A DNA stretch of 64,000 nucleotides from an uncultured Desulfobulbus sp. (GCF_963665445.1 NZ_OY762276.1:281501-345500), one strand, 5' to 3'; numbered from the stretch's first letter, positions 33,319 through 42,686 are shown. Translations and numbers: made by a program. The notes: generated from the sequence alone by a model not told the origin.

Positions 33319-34071
33319 ATGGAAACAGCAATGCAACAGAGGATCATCGCCCTGCTTGAGCCGGTTGCTCAGACGGTTCGGGTGGAGGATGTGCGCATAG
33401 GTTTGGGATATACCTGCGTTCGTTTGGAAAATGGGCAGGCGGGCCTTGCCTGGACCGCACAGACCCGCACCGGCAGTTGCAGTCAAGAGGCGAAGGCCGG
33501 TACCCTGGCCGGGCGCGAGGCCCATGAGCTGCTGGCGCTGCTCAGCGGCTTTGGCCAGTCGCTCTCCAAGACCATCGGACTGGCCACGGCCAACGCCCTT
33601 GCCGCAGGACTGGAGCGGCCGCAATACGTCTCCACCGAGATTGTCGATTTGATCGATGTCCAGCCGGAGGAACATGTGGCAATGGTCGGCTTCTTCGGCC
33701 CGGTGGTGCCGCGGCTGAAAAAGATCGGATGCCGTCTGGATATTCTCGAACTTGTCCCGGAAAAGGCAGGCACCCTGACCCCTGAAGAGGGGCGGGAACC
33801 CCTGGAAGCCTGCGACGTGGCCATTATCACCGGCACATCGCTGGTCACCGGAACCATGGATGGCTTGCTTGCCGGACTGGGCAATCCCCGGGCGGTGGTG
33901 GTTCTGGGGCCCTCCACCTTCATGCGGCCGGAGGTCTTCGCCGGCACCAAGGTAACGCATCTTGCCGGCAGTTGGGTCCGTGATGCGGGCGCAGTGGCGC
34001 AAATCGTCTCCGAAGGGGGAGGAACCAAAATTCTCAAACACCACCTGGAGTTTGCCACGATCTGCCTCTAA
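33319..34071 (+). CDS. DUF364 (putative heavy-metal chelation) protein
   Basis: 250 residues. The N-terminal part (RIGLGYTCVRLENGQAGLAWT) fits DUF4213 and the C-terminal part (VAMVGFFGPVVPRLKK, ADVAIITGTSLVTGTMDGLL-like region, VVLGPSTFMRPEVF) fits DUF364, a Rossmann-like domain proposed to chelate metals. Close neighbours do not show which metal. GGAGG lies ahead of the ATG. No transporter or radical-SAM partner is adjacent. Confidence 0.78.
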   Translation: METAMQQRIIALLEPVAQTVRVEDVRIGLGYTCVRLENGQAGLAWTAQTRTGSCSQEAKAGTLAGREAHELLALLSGFGQSLSKTIGLATANALAAGLERPQYVSTEIVDLIDVQPEEHVAMVGFFGPVVPRLKKIGCRLDILELVPEKAGTLTPEEGREPLEACDVAIITGTSLVTGTMDGLLAGLGNPRAVVVLGPSTFMRPEVFAGTKVTHLAGSWVRDAGAVAQIVSEGGGTKILKHHLEFATICL

Positions 34072-34148
34072 TCGGGCTTTCCTTGGAGGATTTTTGTGGA
34101 GGACATGGGGAGCTTGATCCCCGAGTGTCTCCCCCTACCAGGGCAGCC

Positions 34149-34964
34149 TTACCCCCATAACAGCCCGCAGGCCTGTTTCCCGATCACCTGATCGTTGAAC
34201 ACCACCTTGGCCCTGGTCCCAGCCATGCCGTAACAGACGTGCAGCGGCAGGAGGTGTTCCTCGCGCGGATGACAGTAACGGGCATGCGGCGCCTCCTGCC
34301 ATTGTTCCAACCTATGTTCCCTCTCTTCGTTGCTGAGCGTTTCCAAGCTGCAGGTTTCGATCAGCCAGCGGTTGAATGTTTCGGCCTGGGAGTCACGGCC
34401 GTCTTCCGAGCCCGAGAAAAACGCGCGCATATTGTGGAAGGAAAAGCCGGAGCCGATAATGAGCAGCGGTTCATCCTTTAAAGGGCTCAGTGCTTTGCCC
34501 AGATCAAGATGAGCCCTGGCGGAGAGGCCGGAGAGCAACGAGAGCTGGACGCAGGGGATGTCCGCCGCGGGGTACATCAGCTTCAAGGGGATGAAAAGAC
34601 CGTGATCAAAGCCCCGTTCGCTGTCCAGTACCGGCTGCAATCCGGCGCTCTTCAGCAGGTCGTTGATTTTTCCCGCCAGCGCAGGATTGCCGGGAGCAGG
34701 ATAGGTGATCCGGTAGGACTCCTCCGGAAAGCCGTAGTAATCGTAGAACAGCTCAGGTCGGGAGGCAGCGGTGAGGGTGGGGTGCTGTGCCTCCCAATGG
34801 GCACTGATCAGGACGATTGCCCGGGGCCTGCGCAGTTGCCCGGAGATGGTGCCGAGGAAGGCGACCAGTTGACGGTGCGAAGACTCACCCAGGATCGGCA
34901 GAGGGCCGCCACCGTGGGGGATGTAGAGTATTTGTGCCTGGGATGTTTGTAAAGAACCGGCCAT
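34149..34964 (-). CDS. DODA-type extradiol aromatic ring-opening dioxygenase
   Basis: 271 residues of the class III (LigB-like, YgiD/DODA) family. Candidate metal-binding His residues are in PHGGGPLP (about 16), SAHWEAQHP (about 56) and FDHGLFIPLKLMYP (about 120), with GSGFSFHNMRAFF near 173. The family uses a metal and O2 to cleave catechols such as DOPA. In a presumably anaerobic host its natural substrate is unclear. It is divergent from the binding-protein gene at 35467. Confidence 0.87.
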   Translation of the reverse strand: MAGSLQTSQAQILYIPHGGGPLPILGESSHRQLVAFLGTISGQLRRPRAIVLISAHWEAQHPTLTAASRPELFYDYYGFPEESYRITYPAPGNPALAGKINDLLKSAGLQPVLDSERGFDHGLFIPLKLMYPAADIPCVQLSLLSGLSARAHLDLGKALSPLKDEPLLIIGSGFSFHNMRAFFSGSEDGRDSQAETFNRWLIETCSLETLSNEEREHRLEQWQEAPHARYCHPREEHLLPLHVCYGMAGTRAKVVFNDQVIGKQACGLLWG

Positions 34965-35075
34965 GATCAGTTTTCCTCGTTGATGTCGTTTGCAGGTGAT
35001 TGCGGCGGAAGATGAAACAATACAAAATTACCATCGAAGCTCAGCTCAAACTTCTTAGCGGAGAGTTGCCTAGCG

Positions 35076-35103
35076 GGTGGGCAGGTGGTGTTTCCTGCCC
35101 ACC
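35076..35103. other. Hairpin 1 in 5' intergenic region
   Basis: GGTGGGCAGG - TGGTGTTT - CCTGCCCACC, perfect 10-bp stem. It lies between divergent genes (DODA and binding protein), so a simple terminator role is unlikely. No gene is recognised in 34965-35466. Confidence 0.6.
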
Positions 35104-35155
35104 TATACACTGTGCAGGCGCGAAATCGGTCTAAAGGAAAGGGCATGTTGGCCAG

Positions 35156-35181
35156 GGTGGGCTCAAACAGACGTGCCCACC
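35156..35181. other. Hairpin 2 in 5' intergenic region
   Basis: GGTGGGC - TCAAACAGACGT - GCCCACC. It shares its stem sequence with hairpin 1, 53 bases away, so the arms of the two could also pair with each other. Confidence 0.5.
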
Positions 35182-35466
35182 GATCCCGGAAGAATGCCCC
35201 CTAAATTTCCCGGCTGAGCATTGGTGGTAATCGAAAAAGAATAAACCCCACAGTGGAGACAGGCAAGCGAGGCCCTTGTTTTTAGCGCCCAGGATCTTGG
35301 AAAAAGAGGCAATGTCCGGTTTTTTATACCAATGTTGACACAGGATACCCAACCCTCTATACTGTGAAAATCAGTGATGCAAGACAACCGGTTCCCACGG
35401 CACAGGGCCTTTGCAACCCGTTGCTTGTCATGGCTCGAATCGGTGCTCCACCTCGAAGGAGATCGC

Positions 35467-36279
35467 ATGCCCCTGAAGATTGTATCTTTTGTCCTGCTGA
35501 TGACCCTGGGGACGGGCCAGCTGTTGTGCGTGTCTCCCGTAGCGGCTGCAAACAGGTTGGCGACCATTCTTACGCGGGGCAGCGTCCGGGTCTGTATCTG
35601 GCCCGATTATTACGGCATCAGTTTCCGCAATCCCAAAACCAATCAACTCTCCGGAATCGATGTGGAGATGGCCAGGGAACTGGCCCATGACCTCAATCCT
35701 TCGCTGCAGGTCGAGTTCGTTGACAGCTCCTTTGCCCGGTTGATCGGCGATCTCACCCAAAACCGGTGCGACATCGCCATGTTCGCTATCGGCGTCACCC
35801 AGCCTCGGCAGGAAAAACTTCGTTTCACCCGGCCCCATCTGCAGAGCGATGTCTATGCGATCACCACCCGCAGTAATCGACGGGTGCACCAATGGCAAGA
35901 TATCGACCAGCCCGGCATGGTGGTGGCCGTGGCCAAAGGCACCCTGCACGAGCCGCTGATGCGCAAAAAACTGCACCATGCCAAGCTGGCGGTGCTGGAC
36001 ACGCCTTTTGCCCGGGAGCAGGAGGTCGAATCGGGGCGGGCCGACCTCTTTATCACCGACTACCCCTACAGTCAGCGGATGCTGGCCAACTCCGACTGGG
36101 CGCGGTTGATCGCCCCGCCGACAGCCTACCATGTCACCCCCTATGCCTATGCCATGGCTCCAGGAGATGAGCAATGGCGTGCCCGTGTTGACCAGTTCGT
36201 GGCGAGCACCCAAAAAGACGGCCGACTGCTCGCCATCAGCAAGCGTTATCACCTCGAAGCCATGGCCCGGCTCAATTAG
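35467..36279 (+). CDS. Periplasmic amino-acid-type binding protein (SBP_bac_3)
   Basis: 270 residues from the ATG at 35467, preferred over the earlier in-frame start because it gives GGAG upstream and a signal peptide (IVSFVLLMTLGTGQLLCVSPVAAA). The rest is a type-II periplasmic binding fold: YYGISFRNPKTNQLSGIDVEMARELA, QNRCDIAMFAIGVTQPRQEKLRFTRP, FITDYPYSQRML. Such proteins bind amino acids or similar ligands. No ABC permease is adjacent. Instead it is followed after nine bases by a diguanylate cyclase, which suggests a sensory role. Confidence 0.85.
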   Translation: MPLKIVSFVLLMTLGTGQLLCVSPVAAANRLATILTRGSVRVCIWPDYYGISFRNPKTNQLSGIDVEMARELAHDLNPSLQVEFVDSSFARLIGDLTQNRCDIAMFAIGVTQPRQEKLRFTRPHLQSDVYAITTRSNRRVHQWQDIDQPGMVVAVAKGTLHEPLMRKKLHHAKLAVLDTPFAREQEVESGRADLFITDYPYSQRMLANSDWARLIAPPTAYHVTPYAYAMAPGDEQWRARVDQFVASTQKDGRLLAISKRYHLEAMARLN

Positions 36280-36288
36280 GTCCGATAG

Positions 36289-38214
36289 GTGGTTGTGAGC
36301 TTTCGGAGCCCCCTGAATCATCATCTCGTTTTTTTTGTATTCATTGTCCTTGCCCTTGTCTCCGTGTGTCTGAGTACCGCCTTTGTCATCGACCGTGAGC
36401 GTCGCACCGCGCTCGCTGATGGACTGGCGCTCAGTAGTTATCACGCGCGAAATTTCGAGGAACAGCTGACCCGCAGCTTGGAAACTGTCCGGCGCATGGC
36501 CGATTTCATTGCGGCCGGTTTCGTCGATGGGCACAGTGGTCCGGTCAACGGGCATTTTTCCCGCCTTGTCCGGCAAGCCCCCTTTATTCGCTCCCTCTCC
36601 ACGGTGGATGGGCAGGGGAGGGTCACGGTCAGTTCCAATGCCGAGCTTATCGGGCGTCAGCTGGATCTGAGCGAGTACTATCCCTTAGAGACCGTGTCCA
36701 GCGGTATCTCCCTCCGCATAGGTCGCCCCTGGTCCGGTCGAGATTTCGCACAGGGGACGCCGACTCGTCAAGACCAGTCCGTTCCCCTCTCACAGATGAT
36801 CTTCGTACCGGTGCTTGCCCAGGGGGAGTACAACGGGACCAGGGTCCGCCTGGTGGCGGCGATCAATCCCGATTATTTTCTGAACTCCTACAGCCAGTGG
36901 CTGGAAGCGGAGATTGGCCTGGTTGAGATTTTGCGCTATGATCGCCTGATTCTGTTCACCACCGGGAGTGCCTTGCTGCCCGGCATGACGGATAACGACC
37001 CGATTTTGCAGGAGCACCTGCGCGAATCGGAGATTGGCGGCTATCGGAGCAAGCGAAAGGGAAACGGGGCCACCCTGACGGCGTACCGGGCCTCGCGGCA
37101 GTTCCCGCTGCTGGTGATGGTGCACATCTCCCAGGAGAAGATGCTTGCAGCCTGGCTCCAGGAAAGCATCCGTACCATCGTGCTGGTGAGCATGATCCTG
37201 GTGATCCTGGTCTACCTGGCCACCACCTTTTATCGGCGGGAACAGCGCCTGGCCGCGGCACGGGAGGCTGCCCGCAGGCGCGAGTACGAACGACTTGCGG
37301 CCACCGTCTTTGAGACCGTGCTCGAGGCGGTCATGGTCACCGACGGCAATCAGAACATCATTGCCGTCAATCCGGCCTTTACCCGCATAACCGGTTATAC
37401 GTCCGAGGAGGCGGTGGGACGGGATTTCACCTTACTGGCCAGCGGCTACCACAGCGAAGAGTTCTACCAACATCTGCAGCAAACCCTGGCTCTGCAGGGA
37501 CACTGGGAAGGCGAGGTTCGCAATCGGCGCAAAAGCGGCGAGATCTTTGTCGCCTGGCTCTCGATCAATCAGGTGCTGGACGATGGCGGGGAGGTGCTCT
37601 ACCTGGTGACCGGTTTTTCCGACATCACCGAATACTGTGCCGAGGCCGAGCGCATTTCTCACCTGGCCCACCACGATCTCCTCACCGGTCTGCCCAACCG
37701 GGCCCTGCTCATGGACCGCCTCTCCCAGGGGGTTCGCCAGGCCCATCGTGAACGCACCCTGCTTGCGCTCATCTTTTTTGATCTGGATAAGTTCAAACCG
37801 GTGAACGACCGCCTCGGCCACCCGGTGGGCGATCGTCTCCTCCAGGCCCTGGCCGACCGGTTGGGACAGGAACTGCGCGCCTCCGATACCCTTGCACGGC
37901 TCGGGGGCGATGAATTCGTTTTGCTCCTGCCCAGTATCAAGGAGAGCGGGGATGCCTTGAAGGTGGCGGAAAAAATTCGTCAATCCGTTGCCCTGCCTTT
38001 TGTCATCGAAGGTCATCGGATTCAGGTCGCGGCCAGCATCGGCGTAGCCCTCTATCCCGATCACGAGGTTGATGAACTGGCCTTGATGCAGTGTGCCGAT
38101 CAGGCGATGTACCGAGCCAAAGCCAGGGGTGGCGATCAGTATGCCTTGTATGATAAGCTCATTGACCACAACCAGGTTGCGTCGACACCCCTTTCCAGGG
38201 AAAACAATGATTGA
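36289..38214 (+). CDS. Membrane diguanylate cyclase with Cache-like sensor and PAS
   Basis: 641 residues starting at GTG 36289. An N-terminal helix (about 12-32) and a second helix (about 292-316) bracket a periplasmic dCache-like sensor. A PAS domain (about 335-460, with NQNIIAVNPAFTRITGYTSEE) leads to a GGDEF domain with an intact active site (LARLGGDEFVLLLPS) and an upstream inhibitory I-site (RASD, five residues before). It should make c-di-GMP from two GTP in response to a periplasmic signal, possibly relayed by the preceding binding protein. Confidence 0.9.
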   Translation: MVVSFRSPLNHHLVFFVFIVLALVSVCLSTAFVIDRERRTALADGLALSSYHARNFEEQLTRSLETVRRMADFIAAGFVDGHSGPVNGHFSRLVRQAPFIRSLSTVDGQGRVTVSSNAELIGRQLDLSEYYPLETVSSGISLRIGRPWSGRDFAQGTPTRQDQSVPLSQMIFVPVLAQGEYNGTRVRLVAAINPDYFLNSYSQWLEAEIGLVEILRYDRLILFTTGSALLPGMTDNDPILQEHLRESEIGGYRSKRKGNGATLTAYRASRQFPLLVMVHISQEKMLAAWLQESIRTIVLVSMILVILVYLATTFYRREQRLAAAREAARRREYERLAATVFETVLEAVMVTDGNQNIIAVNPAFTRITGYTSEEAVGRDFTLLASGYHSEEFYQHLQQTLALQGHWEGEVRNRRKSGEIFVAWLSINQVLDDGGEVLYLVTGFSDITEYCAEAERISHLAHHDLLTGLPNRALLMDRLSQGVRQAHRERTLLALIFFDLDKFKPVNDRLGHPVGDRLLQALADRLGQELRASDTLARLGGDEFVLLLPSIKESGDALKVAEKIRQSVALPFVIEGHRIQVAASIGVALYPDHEVDELALMQCADQAMYRAKARGGDQYALYDKLIDHNQVASTPLSRENND

Positions 38215-38234
38215 GCCGAACAGGGAGGTTTCCA

Positions 38235-39452
38235 ATGCCCGCACATGAGCAGCCAGCCGCCGGTCCATTGCCGCTTGCCGGGATACGCGTTCTCGAACTG
38301 AGCCACAACATCATGGGGCCGGTGTGCGGCGAGATCCTCGCGGACATGGGAGCGGAGGTCTACAAGGTCGAGCGACCGGGAAACGGCGACGATACCCGGC
38401 ATCTCAAGGGGTTTGGCGCCGGTTTTTTTCTCTGTTTCAACCGCAATAAAAAAAGCCTGGCCATTGACCTGAAGCGGGACCAGGGACGGGAACTGCTGCT
38501 CAGGCTGGTGGAACAGGTCGATGTCCTGATAGAAAATTTTGCGCCGGGTACGGTTGACCGGCTCGGCCTCGGCGCCGAGGTTTGCCAAAAACGAAATCCC
38601 CGGTTAATCTTCTGTTCCCTCAAGGGGTTCATGCCCGGGCCCTATGCCCATCGCATGGCCCTGGACGAGGTGGTGCAGATGATGGGGGGATTGGCCCATA
38701 TGACGGGGCCCACCGGCCGGCCGATGCGGGCCGGTGCCTCGGTCACCGATATTCTCAGCGGCAGCTTCGGTGTCATCGGCATCCTAGCCGCACTGTATCA
38801 GCGGCGGCAGACCGGGCGAGGGCACAAGGTGCAGGCCTCGCTGTTTGAATCCGTGGCCTATCTCATGGGGCAGCATATGGCCGGAGCAGCGGTGACCGGC
38901 GAGGTGCCGCCGCCCATGCCCGAGCGCGGTCGCACCTGGTCGGTCTATGAGCTGTTCACCACCCGTGATGGGTTGCAGGTCTTCATCGGCATCACCTCGG
39001 ATCGCCACTGGCACCGTTTCTGCGAGACCTTCGGCTTTACCGATTGGACCGGCGACGAACAGTTGGCAACCAACCAGGGGCGGATCGAGGCCAGGGACAC
39101 CTTCCTGCCCGAACTGCAGCGGCGCCTGCAGGCCCTGACCCGAGCCGAACTGATGGCCCTGGCCGAAAAGGCGGCCATTCCCTTTGCCCCGGTCAATCAG
39201 CCGATGGATCTTTGGGAGGATGTCCATATGAATCTGTCGGGAGGATTGGATGCGGTGGCCCTCCCCGGATCCGGGTCGGTGAAGCTCCCCAAGCTGCCGC
39301 TGCGTCTCGATGACCACAGCTTGCCGCTTCGCCTGCAGCCTCCCCGGGTGGGGGAGGGGGGAGAGGATATCCTGCACCTGGCAGGAGTGAACCGCGAGGA
39401 AATCGACGCCCTCCGTACGGCCGGCGTACTCAGTCTTGGGGAGTTCCCCTGA
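38235..39452 (+). CDS. CaiB/BaiF-family CoA transferase
   Basis: 405 residues from the ATG at 38235, which follows GGGAGG. Family blocks are GIRVLELSHNIMGPVCGEILADMGAEVYKVERP (N-terminus), NKKSLAIDLKRDQGRELLLRLVEQVDVLIENFAPG and MGGLAHMTGPTGRPMRAGASVTDILSG. The Asp in the AMALDEV-like segment (ALDEVVQ) is the likely acyl-carrying residue of type III CoA transferases. It moves CoA between acids; the substrate pair is unknown. Confidence 0.9.
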   Translation: MPAHEQPAAGPLPLAGIRVLELSHNIMGPVCGEILADMGAEVYKVERPGNGDDTRHLKGFGAGFFLCFNRNKKSLAIDLKRDQGRELLLRLVEQVDVLIENFAPGTVDRLGLGAEVCQKRNPRLIFCSLKGFMPGPYAHRMALDEVVQMMGGLAHMTGPTGRPMRAGASVTDILSGSFGVIGILAALYQRRQTGRGHKVQASLFESVAYLMGQHMAGAAVTGEVPPPMPERGRTWSVYELFTTRDGLQVFIGITSDRHWHRFCETFGFTDWTGDEQLATNQGRIEARDTFLPELQRRLQALTRAELMALAEKAAIPFAPVNQPMDLWEDVHMNLSGGLDAVALPGSGSVKLPKLPLRLDDHSLPLRLQPPRVGEGGEDILHLAGVNREEIDALRTAGVLSLGEFP

Positions 39453-39497
39453 GACAGGCAGCCTGTTTTTATTTGAACATATAACATGTGAGGTTCC

Positions 39498-40301
39498 ATG
39501 CATCTTTTTATCCGTTGTTGTCTGGCCCTTGGGCTGTTGAGCCTGTTTTCCCACGCTCTGCCTGTTTCGGCATCACCGGTGGCCGTGGTGGAGCAGGCCA
39601 CGTATCCGGAAGATGAAATCGTCCGTCGCCGGGAGGTCATCAATGACCGGGCCAAGAAAACCGCGCGGAGCGCCCGCGACAAGTCGGCTCGGCTGGCACA
39701 GGTCATCCCCATTGCCCAGGCCCTGCCCATCAGTGGCACCCTGCAGATCAACAGCGGCAGCACCTCCACCTTTTACGGCAAGCTGCGGCGCGATTTATCC
39801 TACAGTATCAGGGAGCGTTTTGTCGGCAACCTGATCGTTACCCGCTATTTCGACCGGAAGCAGCAGCGGTACACCGGCCGTGAAGAGTACGGGATCGATA
39901 CCATTTCCATGGAAATCGACGCCTCGGATTTCAAGGGCAAGGTCTGCAGCAAGTATGTGGGCTCGCCTCCCACATGCAGTCAGTGGCAGGAGCTCGACCT
40001 GTGGGCAGCGGCCGAGGGAGAGGAGTATCCGGGAAGAAAAAGCAGTGTGGTCAGCGTTTCCAGCAGCGGCCCATCGGTCAGCCTGCGTGTTGACGGACCG
40101 GATATCCTGTTTCTCTCCTCCAGCGGAGGCCAGGGGTTGAGATCCGGTTGCGGTGATGTGGTGCAGAAGCAGTTTTCCCGTGAAGAGTTCAAGCGGCTGC
40201 TCACCCGAAAATCGATCAAGTTCAAAACAGTCCTTGGGAAGACATTTCCCGGATGCCGGCCCGGTTCAACCGTTACCCTGGAGATGGTGATCGGTAAATG
40301 A
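39498..40301 (+). CDS. Secreted protein, unknown
   Basis: 267 residues with a signal peptide ending near VSASP (about residue 26). The N-terminal mature part is highly charged and helical (RRREVINDRAKKTARSARD), followed by beta-rich sequence (GTLQINSGSTSTFYGKLRR). Four cysteines (in KVCSK, PTCSQ, SGCGD and PGCRP) could form two disulfides in the periplasm. No family recognised. It lies immediately before the lysozyme-inhibitor-like gene. Confidence 0.6.
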   Translation: MHLFIRCCLALGLLSLFSHALPVSASPVAVVEQATYPEDEIVRRREVINDRAKKTARSARDKSARLAQVIPIAQALPISGTLQINSGSTSTFYGKLRRDLSYSIRERFVGNLIVTRYFDRKQQRYTGREEYGIDTISMEIDASDFKGKVCSKYVGSPPTCSQWQELDLWAAAEGEEYPGRKSSVVSVSSSGPSVSLRVDGPDILFLSSSGGQGLRSGCGDVVQKQFSREEFKRLLTRKSIKFKTVLGKTFPGCRPGSTVTLEMVIGK

Positions 40302-40313
40302 ATCCATGGGCCT

Positions 40314-40339
40314 GCTCTTCCCCGTTTTTAGGGGAGAGC
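40314..40339. terminator. Hairpin after secreted protein gene
   Basis: GCTCTTCCCC - GTTTTTA - GGGGAGAGC, a 9-bp stem with one bulge. There is no T-run after it, so termination is only possible, not shown. Confidence 0.35.
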
Positions 40340-40370
40340 GTAACGATTTGAATACAAAGGGAGAAGAGCC

Positions 40371-40997
40371 ATGAAGCGTTTGTTCCGCGTTGCAATGGTG
40401 GTGGTGGGCTGTATGAGTCTGCTGCAGGCGAGTGCTGCAGTCGCGACTGCGGCACAACCTTCCTTTAGCTGTAAGAAAGTGCAAAAGGGCAGCGTGGAGG
40501 CCCTGGTCTGCGCAGACGAGGAACTGGCAGAGCTCGACCGTACTCTGGCTGGGGTGTACGTCCAGGCCATTGCCCAGGTCGGCGAGGAACAATCCGCATC
40601 CTTGACGGCCGAGCAGCGTGGCTGGATCAAAGGGCGTGATGCGTGCTGGAAGAGTGCCGACAAACGTGGTTGTGTGCAGGAACAGTACACCCTGCGCATC
40701 GCCGAACTCCAGGCACGCTATCGGCTGGTGCCGGTCACCGGGCCGATCACCTACCGCTGTGATGATCCTGAGCAGAGCGTTTTCTCTGTCACCTTTTTTG
40801 CCTCCGAACCGCCCACGCTCATTGCCGAACGCGGTGTCCAATCCTCCCTCATGTTCCTTGCGCCAAGCGCCAGCGGAACGCGCTATGCCGGGCGTAACGA
40901 AAGTTTCTGGGAACATCAGGGAGAAGCCATGATCACCTGGGGCTACGACACGCCGGAGATGCATTGTCAGAGTACCGTCGAGGGGGCCAGGCCCTGA
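40371..40997 (+). CDS. Secreted LprI/MliC-like lysozyme inhibitor
   Basis: 208 residues with a signal peptide (to about residue 27). The N-terminal domain (CADEELAELDRTLAGVYVQAI, ...QRGWIKGRDACWK, CVQEQYTLRIAELQARY) is the LprI/DUF1311 type. The C-terminal domain (ITYRCDDPEQSVFSVTFFASEPPTLIAERG ... MHCQ) is MliC-like, a family that binds the active site of C-type lysozymes. It would protect the envelope against host or rival lysozymes. A lysozyme gene follows 124 bp downstream, which strengthens the idea of a self-protection link. Confidence 0.78.
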   Translation: MKRLFRVAMVVVGCMSLLQASAAVATAAQPSFSCKKVQKGSVEALVCADEELAELDRTLAGVYVQAIAQVGEEQSASLTAEQRGWIKGRDACWKSADKRGCVQEQYTLRIAELQARYRLVPVTGPITYRCDDPEQSVFSVTFFASEPPTLIAERGVQSSLMFLAPSASGTRYAGRNESFWEHQGEAMITWGYDTPEMHCQSTVEGARP

Positions 40998-41121
40998 CGC
41001 CATTTTTTGAAGGGATAGAATATCTATGCGATAGTTCTCCGATTTTCCTCCATTGAGTTTTCCTGCGCCCTGTGACATTAAGTTTGGTTGATCGTTGTCC
41101 TCTACACCTCAAGGAGCGGCC

Positions 41122-41649
41122 ATGACTCGAGATCTTACCCAGGCAGTCACGTTGATTCGATCGTTTGAAGGACTTGGTGACGGCAATCCACAAACGGTCA
41201 ACCTCGATCCCTATCTTTGCCCTGCGGGGTATTGGACCATCGGTTGGGGCCATGTGGTGCTGGACCACCAGGGCAAGCAGCTCAAAGGAGCGGAGAATAA
41301 AAACCGGGCCTGCGCCATTTATCCCGCTGGCATCACCAGGGCCGAGGCGGAGGTCCTGCTTGCCGACGATCTCCGTCGCTTTGCCGCCGGGGTCGAGCAC
41401 CTGCTTAAGGTATCCCTCAGTGATGCCTGTTTTTGCGCACTGGTTAGTTTCGCCTACAACGTCGGGGTCGGGGCGCTGTCGCGGTCAACCCTGTTGCGGG
41501 TGATCAACGAGGGCCACATGGACGAGGCACCCGCCCAATTTCTCCGCTGGACCAAGGCAGGCGGCAAGGAGTCGGCAGGCCTGAAACGCCGCCGGGAGGC
41601 GGAGGTGGCACTGTGGCACTCTGAAACGGCCACTGCTTCGCCGGCGTGA
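41122..41649 (+). CDS. Phage-type lysozyme (GH24, RrrD-like)
   Basis: 175 residues from the ATG at 41122 (AAGGAG upstream). LIRSFEG, CPAGYWTIGWGHV and ALVSFAYNVGVGALSRSTLLRVINEG are the conserved blocks of GH24 muramidases. The catalytic Glu is in RSFEG, and the segment GYWTIGWGH carries the cleft. It has no signal peptide, as in endolysins that need a holin or SAR sequence. No other phage gene is nearby. Its role could be cell-wall remodelling, interbacterial attack, or a phage remnant. Confidence 0.85.
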   Translation: MTRDLTQAVTLIRSFEGLGDGNPQTVNLDPYLCPAGYWTIGWGHVVLDHQGKQLKGAENKNRACAIYPAGITRAEAEVLLADDLRRFAAGVEHLLKVSLSDACFCALVSFAYNVGVGALSRSTLLRVINEGHMDEAPAQFLRWTKAGGKESAGLKRRREAEVALWHSETATASPA

Positions 41650-41714
41650 CGGCGGATATCTCCGGATTCCAAGCAGCCGTGATCCAACACAGCAGTTCAC
41701 ACCAAGGAGGGACC

Positions 41715-42686
41715 ATGCTTTTCATCACCAACCGTTTTCCCAAGGGCTCCATTCAGACGCGGGTGGGGCGCAGCTTTGCCTTTGACCTGCGCAACAACGC
41801 ACCCAGCAACTCGATTTTTTTCTGCCGCCGCAACACCGATGGCAGCATCACCGAGGTCGGCGGGCTCAACTTCATGTCCGAGCTCAAGGCCACGCCGTAT
41901 CGGCAGATGCTGCTCTACGTCCATGGTTTTTCCAACATGCCCGAGGATGTGTTCAAGGCAGCGGGCGAGTTTCAGCAACTCTGCGATGCCGCCTCTGCCC
42001 AGGAGGTGCTGGTGGTACCCATCATCTGGCCCTGCGACGGTGATTTCGGCATCGTCCAGGATTACTGGGACGATCAGAAATCCGCCGATGCCAGTGCCCC
42101 GGCCTTTTCCCGAGCCCTGTGCCGTTTCATCGAATGGCGCGAGTCTAAACTCAACGACCCCGAGTCGTCACCCTGCCTGAAACGAATCAACATGCTTGCC
42201 CACTCCATGGGCAACCGCGTCCTGCGCGAGACCCTGCACCACTGGAACACCTATGATCTGGCCGACGGCGTTCCCCTGATCTTCCGCAACACCTTCCTCG
42301 TGGCCGCAGACATTGAAAACGAATCGATTCACCGGGGGGAAAAGGGACAGCTGATCTGTGACGCCTCGCGCAACGTGGTGGTCTACTACGCATCCGACGA
42401 CCTGGCCCTGCGCAGCAGCAAGGCGGCGAACCTCAAAAACAAGATCGCCTCCCGCCGCCTGGGCCACAGCGGCCCGGAGAACATGAAGCTCACCCCCAGC
42501 AACGTCTACATCGTTGACTGCGACGACGTCAACAATGCCTACGACCTCAAAGGGCACAGCTATTTCCGCAGCGGGCGCACCCCAGGCCAGCCGGGGGTGG
42601 TCTTTCAACATATTTTTGCATGCCTGGAAAAGGGCCGCGTCTTCCCCGATGATCCTGAACAGCGAACCACCATCCTTCGCGAGTGA
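41715..42686 (+). CDS. Alpha/beta hydrolase of the DUF900 type
   Basis: 323 residues from the ATG at 41715 (AGGAGG upstream). MLLYVHGFSNMPEDVF carries the HG oxyanion region and INMLAHSMGNRVLRETL the serine nucleophile elbow (AHSMG, about residue 162). Later YASDDLALRSSK and a His-containing segment (KGHSYF) can complete the Ser-Asp-His triad. No signal peptide. Lipase- or esterase-like, substrate unknown. Confidence 0.82.
   Translation: MLFITNRFPKGSIQTRVGRSFAFDLRNNAPSNSIFFCRRNTDGSITEVGGLNFMSELKATPYRQMLLYVHGFSNMPEDVFKAAGEFQQLCDAASAQEVLVVPIIWPCDGDFGIVQDYWDDQKSADASAPAFSRALCRFIEWRESKLNDPESSPCLKRINMLAHSMGNRVLRETLHHWNTYDLADGVPLIFRNTFLVAADIENESIHRGEKGQLICDASRNVVVYYASDDLALRSSKAANLKNKIASRRLGHSGPENMKLTPSNVYIVDCDDVNNAYDLKGHSYFRSGRTPGQPGVVFQHIFACLEKGRVFPDDPEQRTTILRE

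Noticed and set aside
41122..41649. Prophage
   Set aside because: Apart from the lysozyme no phage structural, replication or integration gene is nearby.
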